A stretch of 64,000 nucleotides of DNA from NCBI GenBank assembly GCA_049625185.1, contig JBMZUZ010000004.1:1-64000 (forward strand), read 5' to 3'. Shown one piece after another: positions 8,384 through 16,675 of this stretch; position 1 is the stretch's first letter; every line of letters begins with the position of its first letter. The translations under genes were made by a program, and so were the position numbers. Source of the DNA: Njordibacter sp964217685 (GTDB lineage Bacteria > Pseudomonadota > Gammaproteobacteria > Pseudomonadales > Balneatricaceae). The notes under the pieces are model-generated. The model worked only from the letters and a program-made list of their open reading frames with translations. It was not told where the DNA came from and searched no databases.

Positions 8384-9481
8384 ATGACTATTCGATATGG
8401 TTTAATTGGCTCAGGTATGATGGGGCAAGAACATATTCGCAACCTCAATTTACTCGATGGCTGTGAAGTAACCGCCATCGCAGAGCCTGATTTAGGTATG
8501 CGGGAGTTATCCCAACAAACCGCCAATAGTGCTATTGCGACTTATTCTAATCATCATGATATGTTGGCTAATAGTGATCTAGATGCACTGGTTATTGTGT
8601 CTCCAAATCACACCCACCATAGCATCCTCAAAGAAGTATTAGATGCCAACTTACCTATTCTATGTGAAAAACCTTTGTGTACCACTGCTGCCGACTGTCG
8701 TGAAATCATGACCTTGGCTGAGACCCGCACAGCGCCTTTGTGGGTAGCTATGGAATACCGTTATATGCCTCCTGTGGCACGGTTAATTGATGAAGTTAAG
8801 CAAGGCACCGTAGGACAACCACGGATGATGGCCATTCGCGAACACCGCTTTCCATTTTTGGAAAAGATAGGTGACTGGAACCGTTTCCAAGCACAAACAG
8901 GTGGCACCTTGGTTGAAAAGTGTTGTCATTTTTGGGATCTAATGAGATTAGTGATGCAAAGTGACCCTGTTAGGGTTTTTGCCTCTGGCAATATGGATGA
9001 AAACTTTATTGATGAACGATATAACGGCCAACAACCCGATATCCTTGATAATGCCTTTGTGATTGTGGATTTTGAAAATGGCAGCCGTGGCATGCTTGAC
9101 CTCTGTATGTTTGCTGAGGGCTCTTACTGGCAAGAAATTGTTTCAGTAACCGGCGCACAAGCACGAGTTGATGCCAAAGTCCCTGGCCCTGCCCGTTTTA
9201 CTGTCGATGGCAAAGAACGTCATGCTGAAGTGGAAATCTCCCACCGTGCCAGCAAAGAGGTGGTAACAGAAACTATTGAAGTTGATCACAGTATTTTACA
9301 AGCAGGTGATCATCATGGTTCCACTTTTTATCAGCACCAACATTTTAGAGATTTAATCCTATCTGGCCAGAATCAACCTGCTGTGAGTATGGAAGACGGT
9401 TATTGGTCAGTGTTGGTCGGTGAAGCCGCCGAACATAGTGCTAAAACGGGTCAAGCGGTTTACCTTAAGGACTTCAAATGA
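8384..9481 (+). CDS. Gfo/Idh/MocA family protein, candidate NAD-dependent sulfoquinovosidase (GH188-like)
   Basis: A 365-residue NAD(P)-binding protein. It has the Rossmann start YGLIGSGMMGQEH, the nicotinamide-contact motif CEKPL near residue 95, and the substrate-domain motif EKCCHFWDLMR near residue 178. Family members are dehydrogenases or NAD-dependent glycosidases that work by transient oxidation. A family of NAD-dependent sulfoquinovosidases (GH188) with this fold is known to sit beside sulfoglycolysis genes, and the context here points to it: it would release sulfoquinovose from its glycerol glycoside. Ordinary sugar dehydrogenase is the alternative. It lies 2 nt after the isomerase and overlaps the mutarotase by 4 nt. 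No signal peptide, so it acts in the cytoplasm. Confidence 0.7.
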   Translation: MTIRYGLIGSGMMGQEHIRNLNLLDGCEVTAIAEPDLGMRELSQQTANSAIATYSNHHDMLANSDLDALVIVSPNHTHHSILKEVLDANLPILCEKPLCTTAADCREIMTLAETRTAPLWVAMEYRYMPPVARLIDEVKQGTVGQPRMMAIREHRFPFLEKIGDWNRFQAQTGGTLVEKCCHFWDLMRLVMQSDPVRVFASGNMDENFIDERYNGQQPDILDNAFVIVDFENGSRGMLDLCMFAEGSYWQEIVSVTGAQARVDAKVPGPARFTVDGKERHAEVEISHRASKEVVTETIEVDHSILQAGDHHGSTFYQHQHFRDLILSGQNQPAVSMEDGYWSVLVGEAAEHSAKTGQAVYLKDFK

Positions 9482-10476
9482 CTCTGTTTGGCCACCTAGA
9501 TGACGGTACCGAGGTGCACAGTGTCACCCTGACGGCAGGGAATCTGCGTGCCACTTTCCTAAGCTATGGCACTATTTTACAGAGCCTAGAGCTAGATGGT
9601 CATCCATTTCCACTGGTGCTGGGGTATAACGATCTCGACTATTACCTAACCGACTCACCCTACTTTGGCGCTACTGCCGGGCGCTATGCTAATCGTATTC
9701 GTGATGGGCATTTATGTATATTGGGGGAAACCTATCAATTAAATCAAAACTTTATTGGCAAACATTGCTTACATGGGGGCATGCAGAGTATTGGTAAGAA
9801 ACCTTGGCAGCTAGATGATTATACTGAGGATAGCGTGCGTTTTAGCATCCAACTTGAGGATGGTGAAATGGGCTTTCCGGGGAATATGGGTATTCAAGCT
9901 AAGTTTCAGCTTCTCGCTCCCGGCACCCTAGATATTACCTATACGGCCACCACCGATGCCACTACGATTTGTAATTTAGCCCATCACAGTTACTTTAATT
10001 TATCGGGTGAAGACGACATTTTGCAACATCAATTGCAAGTCAATGCAGACGCTTTTTTACCTGTTAACGATGAGCTTATCCCCACTGGCGAAATCCAATC
10101 CCTGGACAATCATTTGTTTGATTTTCGCCAAGCCAAAAGCATAGGCAGCATTCCAAAAGATATGGTCCTTGATCACAACTTTTGTAGCCAGTTAACCAGC
10201 CGCCCCAAGCATATAGCCACCCTCTATAGCCCAGCATCGGGAGTAGAAATGCAATGTCTGACCACTGAACCAGGCATACAGGTATATACGGGAGCCAAAA
10301 TCAACACCCAAAGCCCCGGACTTATGGGCAAAGCTATGGGTGCATATGCTGGTATTGCCTTAGAACCACAATTATGGCCTGATGCTAATCATCACCCTCA
10401 TTTTCCTAATCCAGTGCTCTTAGCTGGTGAAACTTATTATCAAAAAACGCAATATGTCTTTGCAAAGGTAGATTAA
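9478..10476 (+). CDS. Aldose 1-epimerase (GalM-like), probable sulfosugar mutarotase
   Basis: A 332-residue galactose mutarotase-family protein with ATAGRYANRIRDG near residue 65, the LHGG motif near 98, the catalytic-His region NLAHHSYFNLSG near 165, and the late GIALEPQLWPDA segment carrying the glutamate that acts as base. It interconverts the anomers of an aldose. E. coli's sulfoglycolysis operon also contains a GalM-family protein (YihR), so presence here fits a pathway that first releases one anomer and then needs another. Overlaps the preceding gene by 4 nt. Confidence 0.82.
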   Translation: MTLFGHLDDGTEVHSVTLTAGNLRATFLSYGTILQSLELDGHPFPLVLGYNDLDYYLTDSPYFGATAGRYANRIRDGHLCILGETYQLNQNFIGKHCLHGGMQSIGKKPWQLDDYTEDSVRFSIQLEDGEMGFPGNMGIQAKFQLLAPGTLDITYTATTDATTICNLAHHSYFNLSGEDDILQHQLQVNADAFLPVNDELIPTGEIQSLDNHLFDFRQAKSIGSIPKDMVLDHNFCSQLTSRPKHIATLYSPASGVEMQCLTTEPGIQVYTGAKINTQSPGLMGKAMGAYAGIALEPQLWPDANHHPHFPNPVLLAGETYYQKTQYVFAKVD

Positions 10477-10479
10477 ATA

Positions 10480-11922
10480 ATGAATAACCTATTTCTAATC
10501 GAAAAAAATCTTATTGGTGGTCAATGGGTTGATGCCCAGAGCGGCGCAACCTTGGCGGTAAATAACCCAGCCACAGATGAAATTATTGGCCATATTCCTA
10601 ATTGTGGTGTCGAAGAAACCACCTTGGCCATTGCTGCTGCAGAGAACGCCTTTGATAGTTATAGCCGCAGTAACCTGAGCGAGCGGGTAAGCTTACTGAA
10701 TAACTTGCACGATGCTCTATTAGATAACCATGAGGCACTTGCTAGTCTCCTAACTGCGGAACAAGGTAAACCCTTATTTGAAGCCCGTGGCGAAATTGCC
10801 ATTGGCGCAGCCTATATAAAGTGGTTTGCCGAAGAAATTCGCCGTAGTAAAGGTGAGCTAATTCCGGCGCCAACCAATGATCGTCGTTTACTTGTAACCC
10901 ATCACCCCGTAGGTGTGGTCGCCGCTATTACGCCATGGAACTTTCCATCTTCCATGCTGGCACGTAAATTAGGCCCAGCCCTTGCAGCGGGTTGTACGGT
11001 GGTTGCCAAACCTGCCACAGCAACCCCCTATTCTGGTTTGGCTTGGGGCAAACTAGCTGAGGAAGCCGGTTTTCCAGCCGGTGTGGTAAATATTTTAACA
11101 GGTAGCTCGCAGGCTATTGGTGGCACTATTATGGCCAGCCCCACTGTTAGAAAAGTGACCTTTACGGGATCTACAGAAGTGGGTAAAACCCTAATCCGTC
11201 AATCCGCCGATACAGTTAAAAAAGTATCTATGGAATTGGGCGGCAACGCTCCCTTTATTGTGTTTAACGATGCTGATATCGATGCCGCAGTAGAAGGTGC
11301 CATGATTGCTAAATATCGCAATATGGGACAAACCTGTGTCTGTACCAACCGTTTTTATGTGCAAGCCGGCGTGCACGATGAATTTGTCGCCAAACTGCAA
11401 GCTGCCACAGAGGCCATGAATATTGGTAATGGTATGGATGATAATGTGCAACAGGGCCCAATGATCGATCAGAACGCGGTAGCTAAAGTAGAAGAAATGA
11501 TTACCGATGCGGTCAATAAAGGTGGCACAGTTATCAGTGGTGGCGAACGCCACAACTTAGGTAAGACCTACTTCCAACCCACTATTGTCACTGGGGCAAC
11601 CGCGGATATGCAGTTTGCCACAGATGAAATCTTTGGCCCCCTTTCGGCCATTTTTAAATTTGATCATGATGATGAAGCTTTTGCCGCAGCTAATGCTACT
11701 GAATATGGATTGGCGGCCTACGCTTATACCAAAGACTTGGCACGTGCGTTTCGTCTAAGCAATGAACTCGAGTATGGCCTAATCGGTATCAATGCTGGCC
11801 TGATCACCACCGTCGAAGCACCCTTTGGTGGCCTAAAGGAAAGTGGTATTGGCAAAGAAGGCGGTAGTCAGGGACTAGAGGATTACTTAGAAACCAAATA
11901 CACCTGCCTAGCGGGCTTATAA
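10480..11922 (+). CDS. NAD(P)-dependent aldehyde dehydrogenase, probable sulfolactaldehyde dehydrogenase
   Basis: A 480-residue enzyme of the succinate-semialdehyde dehydrogenase (GabD) branch. It has TPWNFP near residue 151, FTGSTEVGK near 228, the general base Glu252 in MELGG, and the nucleophile Cys286 in GQTCVC. GabD-like enzymes oxidise 3-sulfolactaldehyde to sulfolactate in known sulfoglycolytic pathways, and as the last gene of this operon it would play that part. It makes sulfolactate, not dihydroxypropanesulfonate, the expected end product. Succinate semialdehyde or glutarate semialdehyde remain possible substrates. It starts 3 nt after the mutarotase. Confidence 0.82.
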   Translation: MNNLFLIEKNLIGGQWVDAQSGATLAVNNPATDEIIGHIPNCGVEETTLAIAAAENAFDSYSRSNLSERVSLLNNLHDALLDNHEALASLLTAEQGKPLFEARGEIAIGAAYIKWFAEEIRRSKGELIPAPTNDRRLLVTHHPVGVVAAITPWNFPSSMLARKLGPALAAGCTVVAKPATATPYSGLAWGKLAEEAGFPAGVVNILTGSSQAIGGTIMASPTVRKVTFTGSTEVGKTLIRQSADTVKKVSMELGGNAPFIVFNDADIDAAVEGAMIAKYRNMGQTCVCTNRFYVQAGVHDEFVAKLQAATEAMNIGNGMDDNVQQGPMIDQNAVAKVEEMITDAVNKGGTVISGGERHNLGKTYFQPTIVTGATADMQFATDEIFGPLSAIFKFDHDDEAFAAANATEYGLAAYAYTKDLARAFRLSNELEYGLIGINAGLITTVEAPFGGLKESGIGKEGGSQGLEDYLETKYTCLAGL

Positions 11923-11981
11923 TTTTTATATTTATAAATAAAACTATCAATAGCTTAATCACATAACTTATTGATGGGTTT

Positions 11982-12040
11982 TGTTAGCAGTATCGTGAGG
12001 CTTAAATGGCCTCTGATACTGCCAATAGCAGTTGCTAACA
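11982..12040. repeat. Nested inverted repeat between the catabolic operon and the ABC transporter
   Basis: GCAGTATC (11987-11994) pairs with GATACTGC (12015-12022), and GAGGC (11997-12001) pairs with GCCTC (12009-12013), giving about 13 bp of stem around the loop TTAAATG. Outside it, TGTTAGCA (11982-11989) is the exact reverse complement of TGCTAACA (12033-12040) and partly competes with the inner stem. No T-run follows, so it is not a standard terminator. It may be an operator, an RNA switch-like element or a processing site. The rest of the 266-bp gap (11923-12188) shows no gene. Confidence 0.6.
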
Positions 12041-12188
12041 GGCATTTCTAATGTCGCAAAAGACCTATTAATTCTGGTAGCTATTACTGGTTTACCTTGA
12101 TAGAGTAGTCGTAACTCTGCGCATCGAACTATGAGCAAATTTGTTAGATACGTAGGGAAAAAACAACAATAATAAGGAGAAAAATAAG

Positions 12189-13772
12189 ATGTTTAAACCA
12201 TCAATCCTAACCACTGCTATATGCTTAGCTGTATCAATATCTGGAGTGGCACAGGCGCAAACCCTAAACTGGGCTCGCGCTGGTGATTCTTTAACACTGG
12301 ATCCCCATGCCCAAAACGAGGGCCCCACTCACACTCTAGCTCATCAAATTTATGAGCCTTTACTGCATCGCGATATGGCGGGACAAATTACCCCAGCTTT
12401 GGCGACATCATGGGCAGCCTTGGCTGATAATCCCAATGTTTGGCGCTTTAAGCTACGTCAAAATGTCCAATTCCATGGCGGCGAAGACTTTACTGCAGAT
12501 GATGTGGTATACAGTCTAAATCGTGCGCAAATGGATACAGCTGATGTCAAAGGCCTGCTGACCTCCATTCAGGAAGTGCGCAAAGTCGATGATCATACTG
12601 TCGACATTGAAACCAAAGGCGCTAATCCGCTACTAATTAATAACCTTACCAATCTATTTATGATGGATTCAGGTTGGACTCAAGCTAATGGTGCTGACAA
12701 GCCCCAAGATTTTGCCAATGGCGAAACCAGCTTTGCAGCTAGCAATGCAAATGGTACTGGTGCTTATACCCTAGTATCCAGAAAGCCTGATGAAAAGACT
12801 GTACTGAAACTGAACCCAAATTATTGGGGTAAAGGTCAGTTCCCACTGGAAGTAACTGAAATTGTCTACACGCCTATTCAATCAGCGGCTACGCGCGTAG
12901 CAGCCCTATTGTCGGGTGAAGTTGATTTTGTTCAGGATGCACCAGTACAAGACTTAACCCGGATCGCTGGCCAAGATGGTTTGAAAGTTGTTACGGCAGC
13001 CCAAAACCGAGTGATATTCTTTGGTATGGAACAGGGTAAAGCGGACTTAGAAACCGATTCAGTTAGTGGCAAAAACCCCTTCTCTGACAAGCGTGTTCGT
13101 GAAGCGATGAATATCGCTATCAACCGTGACGCTATTAAGAAAGTGGTTATGCGTGACCAGTCTTCACCTACGGGTGTGATTATGCCTCCGTTTGTAAACG
13201 GTTGGACTGAAGCCCTTGATGAGGTTCCTACCTATGATGTAGATCGGGCGAAAGCCCTTATGGCTAGCGCTGGCTATGGTGACGGTTTCTCGATCACCTT
13301 AAACTGTCCAAATGACCGCTATATTAACGACGAAGCCATCTGTCAGGCTGCCGTTGGTATGCTGGGCCGGATCGGCATTAAGGTTAATCTCGATGCTAAG
13401 CCTAAAGCTCAGCATTTCCCTCTGATTCAGAATCGAACCACTGAGTTCTATATGCTGGGTTGGGGTGTGCCAACATTTGATTCGGCTTATATCTTCAGCT
13501 ACTTGCTACACACCTCTGGTGATAAGCGTGGTACTTGGAATGGTACCGGCTATAGCAACACCGATGTGGACGCGATGATTACTAGTCTGGATTCAGAGGT
13601 GGATCTAGCACAACGTAATGCAACCATCGCCAAGATCTGGGATCAGGTGCAAGCGGATGTGGTCTATCTACCTATTCATAACCAGGTACTTAACTGGACC
13701 ATGAAGGATAATATTGACTTCGCGGTACAACCAGAAGATCAGCCACACTTCAAATACCTAAGCTTTAAATAA
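12189..13772 (+). CDS. ABC transporter substrate-binding protein, family 5 (DppA/OppA type)
   Basis: A 527-residue periplasmic binding protein with a Sec signal peptide ending near AQAQ-TLNWA. The family 5 signature runs from QIYEPLLH to TPALATSW, then FHGGEDFTADDVVYSLNRA. This family binds peptides, nickel, opines and also sugars and glycosides. Its gene follows the sulfosugar operon by 266 bp and has a strong AAGGAG site 8 nt before the ATG. The following hairpin at 13791 probably lets the binding protein be made in excess of the membrane subunits. A glycoside such as sulfoquinovosyl glycerol is an attractive ligand because of location, but nothing in the sequence proves it. Confidence 0.9.
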   Translation: MFKPSILTTAICLAVSISGVAQAQTLNWARAGDSLTLDPHAQNEGPTHTLAHQIYEPLLHRDMAGQITPALATSWAALADNPNVWRFKLRQNVQFHGGEDFTADDVVYSLNRAQMDTADVKGLLTSIQEVRKVDDHTVDIETKGANPLLINNLTNLFMMDSGWTQANGADKPQDFANGETSFAASNANGTGAYTLVSRKPDEKTVLKLNPNYWGKGQFPLEVTEIVYTPIQSAATRVAALLSGEVDFVQDAPVQDLTRIAGQDGLKVVTAAQNRVIFFGMEQGKADLETDSVSGKNPFSDKRVREAMNIAINRDAIKKVVMRDQSSPTGVIMPPFVNGWTEALDEVPTYDVDRAKALMASAGYGDGFSITLNCPNDRYINDEAICQAAVGMLGRIGIKVNLDAKPKAQHFPLIQNRTTEFYMLGWGVPTFDSAYIFSYLLHTSGDKRGTWNGTGYSNTDVDAMITSLDSEVDLAQRNATIAKIWDQVQADVVYLPIHNQVLNWTMKDNIDFAVQPEDQPHFKYLSFK

Positions 13773-13790
13773 GCCCTAAGGGTATCCATT

Positions 13791-13827
13791 AGATACTGTC
13801 CCTAAACGAAGTTTGGGGGCAGTATCT
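13791..13827 (+). terminator. 17-bp intergenic hairpin after the binding-protein gene
   Basis: The arm at 13791-13807 (AGATACTGTCCCTAAAC) pairs with 13811-13827 (GTTTGGGGGCAGTATCT) through 17 bp with two G-U pairs and a GAA loop. The T-content after it is modest, so it may act as a partial terminator or an mRNA 3'-end stabiliser. Such hairpins are common between abundant binding proteins and their permeases. GGCAGTATC also occurs in the hairpin at 11982-12040. Confidence 0.8.
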
Positions 13828-13854
13828 ATTTCACTCTTCTATTTGAGAAACACA

Positions 13855-14835
13855 ATGATCAATATGCTTATCCGCCGTCTTGGTCAGTCGGTAATTGTAT
13901 TACTGATGGTGGCGTTGGTGGCATTTATAATGTTTCGTTTTGTGGGCGACCCCATTGCGGTGATGCTGGGCCAAGAAGCCACAGAACTAGACCGCGAAGC
14001 ACTACGCGAGCGTTTGGGTTTAAACAATTCGCTACTAGTGCAATATGGTAGTTTTATAATGCGCTCTTTGCAGGGCGATTTTGGCATCAGTTATCGCACT
14101 GGTGAAGCCGTATCGAGCATGATCCTTGACCGCGCTCCAGCAACCATTGAATTAGCCCTCTTTTCTGGGATTTTAGCCACTCTATTTGGCATTATCTTCG
14201 GTGTTACTACGGCTATTAACCGTCGCGGCGTGATTTCGCAAGCTATTATGACCACCTCACTAATCGGTGTATCCCTACCAACATTCTTAATAGGCATCTT
14301 GCTAATTTGGTTATTTTCAGTGGAATTGGGATGGTTGCCGTCATTTGGCCGTTCTGGTGCCGTAGAAATTGGCGGTTGGCATACAAGTTTTCTTAGTTTA
14401 GATGGCTTCAAAGCTTTAATTTTGCCGGGCATTACCCTCGGCTTATACCAAATGACTCTAATTATGCGTTTAGTCCGAGCGGAAATGCTGGAAGTATTAG
14501 GCCAAGACTATATTCGCTTCGCCCGTGCCCGTGGCCTACCGATGCGCAAGATATATTATTACCATGCCTTAAAGAACACTCTGGTACCTGTGATTACTAT
14601 TATTGGCCTGCAATTTGGTTCTATTATTGCCTTTTCCATTATCACTGAATCCGTGTTCCAATGGCCGGGACTGGGCTTAATGTTTATCAATTCTATTTAC
14701 TACGTCGATATTCCTGTTATGTCAGCCTACCTAGTTTTGGTAAGCCTAGTTTTTGTCACCATTAACCTGTTGGTCGATATTCTTTATCAATTAATCGACC
14801 CTCGCTTAAGCGATGCCCAAACAGGAGCCAACTAA
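13855..14835 (+). CDS. ABC transporter permease (DppB type)
   Basis: A 326-residue inner-membrane permease of the peptide/opine importer class, with six predicted helices. It has the N-terminal region RRLGQSVIVLLMVALVAFI, the FRFVGDPI loop, and the EAA loop around RFARARGLPMRKIYYYHALKN that docks on the ATPases. I chose the ATG at 13855; ATG 13864 is also possible, and the longer frame from 13813 runs into the hairpin. It overlaps the next permease by 1 nt. Confidence 0.92.
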   Translation: MINMLIRRLGQSVIVLLMVALVAFIMFRFVGDPIAVMLGQEATELDREALRERLGLNNSLLVQYGSFIMRSLQGDFGISYRTGEAVSSMILDRAPATIELALFSGILATLFGIIFGVTTAINRRGVISQAIMTTSLIGVSLPTFLIGILLIWLFSVELGWLPSFGRSGAVEIGGWHTSFLSLDGFKALILPGITLGLYQMTLIMRLVRAEMLEVLGQDYIRFARARGLPMRKIYYYHALKNTLVPVITIIGLQFGSIIAFSIITESVFQWPGLGLMFINSIYYVDIPVMSAYLVLVSLVFVTINLLVDILYQLIDPRLSDAQTGAN

Positions 14836-15743
14836 TGTTTAAACGCTGGCTTGATTCGGATTTTATGTATTCATTAGTGCGAACCCCCACCGCTCTAATT
14901 TCGGCTGTGGTCTGTATAATCCTTACCATAGGTGCGTTGGGCGCTCCTTGGATAGCACCCACAGATCCATTTGATATGGCTAGCATCGACTTGATGAACG
15001 GCTTTACACCGCCTTTGCAAGCCAACGATTTTACCGGTGAAACCTTTTTACTTGGCACGGACGATCAGGGTCGAGACCTATATTCGGCTATTCTCCATGG
15101 CTTACGCATATCCTTGTTTGTAGGCTTTGCATCAGTATTGCTTGCTATGGCTATCGGCATAACTTTAGGCCTGTTAGCGGGTTACCTTGGCGGTTGGATC
15201 GATGCCCTGATTATGCGGGTGGCTGATATCCAGATGACCTTCCCATCTATTCTGGTCGCCATGCTTATTTATGGTATTGCCCGCGGTATTCTGCCCCCTG
15301 AAGCTCGCGCCGATATGGCTATTACGGTTCTTATCCTCTCTATTGGGTTATCCGAATGGGTATCCTTTGCCCGCACCGTGCGTGGCACGTCAATGGTAGA
15401 AAAACAAAAAGAGTATGTTACAGCCTGTCGACTTATTGGTTTATCCCACCTAAATATAATGGTCCGACATATACTACCCAATGTGATTAACCCAATACTG
15501 GTTATCGCCACTATCACCCTTGCACTAGCCATTATTGCCGAAGCCACTCTATCTTTTTTGGGGGTTGGTGCACCACCAACAGAACCGTCCCTAGGCACAC
15601 TTATCCGCATTGGCCAAGATTTTCTGTTTTCCGGTCAATGGTGGATTATCTTCTTCCCAGCTATGACCTTGTTGGCTCTCGCTTTGGCAGTAAATTTGTT
15701 AGGCGATTGGCTCCGCGACTTTTTTAATCCGAGGTTATCATGA
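14835..15743 (+). CDS. ABC transporter permease (DppC type)
   Basis: The second membrane subunit, 302 residues. It has the typical DppC layout: one N-terminal helix, then a periplasmic loop containing FLLGTDDQGRDLYSAILHGLRISL, then five helices. The EAA loop is EYVTACRLIGLSHLNIMVRH, and the ATLSFLGVGAPPTEPSLG motif comes near the end. It starts in the stop codon of the previous gene and overlaps the next by 4 nt. Confidence 0.93.
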   Translation: MFKRWLDSDFMYSLVRTPTALISAVVCIILTIGALGAPWIAPTDPFDMASIDLMNGFTPPLQANDFTGETFLLGTDDQGRDLYSAILHGLRISLFVGFASVLLAMAIGITLGLLAGYLGGWIDALIMRVADIQMTFPSILVAMLIYGIARGILPPEARADMAITVLILSIGLSEWVSFARTVRGTSMVEKQKEYVTACRLIGLSHLNIMVRHILPNVINPILVIATITLALAIIAEATLSFLGVGAPPTEPSLGTLIRIGQDFLFSGQWWIIFFPAMTLLALALAVNLLGDWLRDFFNPRLS

Positions 15744-16675
15744 GTTTATTAGAAGTCGATGAGCTATGTGTTGAATTTAGTACCCGTCGTGGGTTACTGA
15801 AAGCACTTAACCAAGTCTCCTTTGAACTGGAAAAAGGCGAGTTTCTTGGTATGGTCGGCGAATCAGGTGCGGGTAAATCCATGACCGGCAATGCCATTTT
15901 GGGCCTGATCGATGCACCGGGCGAAATCGCCTCAGGTGATATCCGCTTAGACGGCAAGTCTATTGTCGACAGTCCAGAAAAAATCCGTGGCAGTCGAATT
16001 AGTATGATCTTTCAGGATCCTTTAAGTAGCTTGAATCCCCTGACCACCATTGGTGATCAGTTAATCGAGACTATTGAGCTACATACTAATAGACGGGGAG
16101 CCGCTGCCAAACAACGGGCGATAGAGCTATTGCAACAAATTGACATAGATGCCGATCGTCTAGAAGCCTATCCACACCAGTTTTCTGGTGGCATGCGGCA
16201 ACGTGTGGTGATTGCCTTGGCCATGGCCAGTGAGCCCGATATTATCATCGCCGACGAACCCACCACCGCCCTTGATGTGTCAGTACAAGCCCAAGTCTTG
16301 GACCTATTGCGTTCCCTATGCCAAGCCGAAGGAACGGCAGTGATCCTAATTACTCATGATATGGGCGTGATTGGCAACTGGACTGATCGAGTGGGTGTAA
16401 TGTATGCCGGCAGCTTAATTGAAATTGGCACTACTGAGCAGATTATACAAGCTCCCCGCCACCCCTATACACAAGGGCTAATTGCCTCAACGCCAACTAT
16501 GGCGGCTGATGTTAGTACCAACCTTTATCAAATCCCCGGCAATATGCCCCCATTAACGGCCATTCCTGAGGGCTGCGCTTTTCATCCACGTTGCCCCAAA
16601 GCCGAACAGCAATGCCAGCTGTCCACTCCCCCCTTAGTTGATCAAGTGGCATGTCACTTATGGAGGGATGCATGA
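15740..16675 (+). CDS. ABC transporter ATP-binding protein (DppD type)
   Basis: A 311-residue nucleotide-binding subunit. It has Walker A GESGAGKS near residue 38, the Q-loop IFQDPLSSLNP, the ABC signature FSGGMRQRV, and Walker B IIIADEPTTALDV. The C-terminal oligopeptide-transporter extension carries three to four cysteines around CAFHPRCPKAEQQC, which in this family can hold an iron-sulfur cluster. Overlaps dppF by 4 nt. Confidence 0.94.
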   Translation: MSLLEVDELCVEFSTRRGLLKALNQVSFELEKGEFLGMVGESGAGKSMTGNAILGLIDAPGEIASGDIRLDGKSIVDSPEKIRGSRISMIFQDPLSSLNPLTTIGDQLIETIELHTNRRGAAAKQRAIELLQQIDIDADRLEAYPHQFSGGMRQRVVIALAMASEPDIIIADEPTTALDVSVQAQVLDLLRSLCQAEGTAVILITHDMGVIGNWTDRVGVMYAGSLIEIGTTEQIIQAPRHPYTQGLIASTPTMAADVSTNLYQIPGNMPPLTAIPEGCAFHPRCPKAEQQCQLSTPPLVDQVACHLWRDA

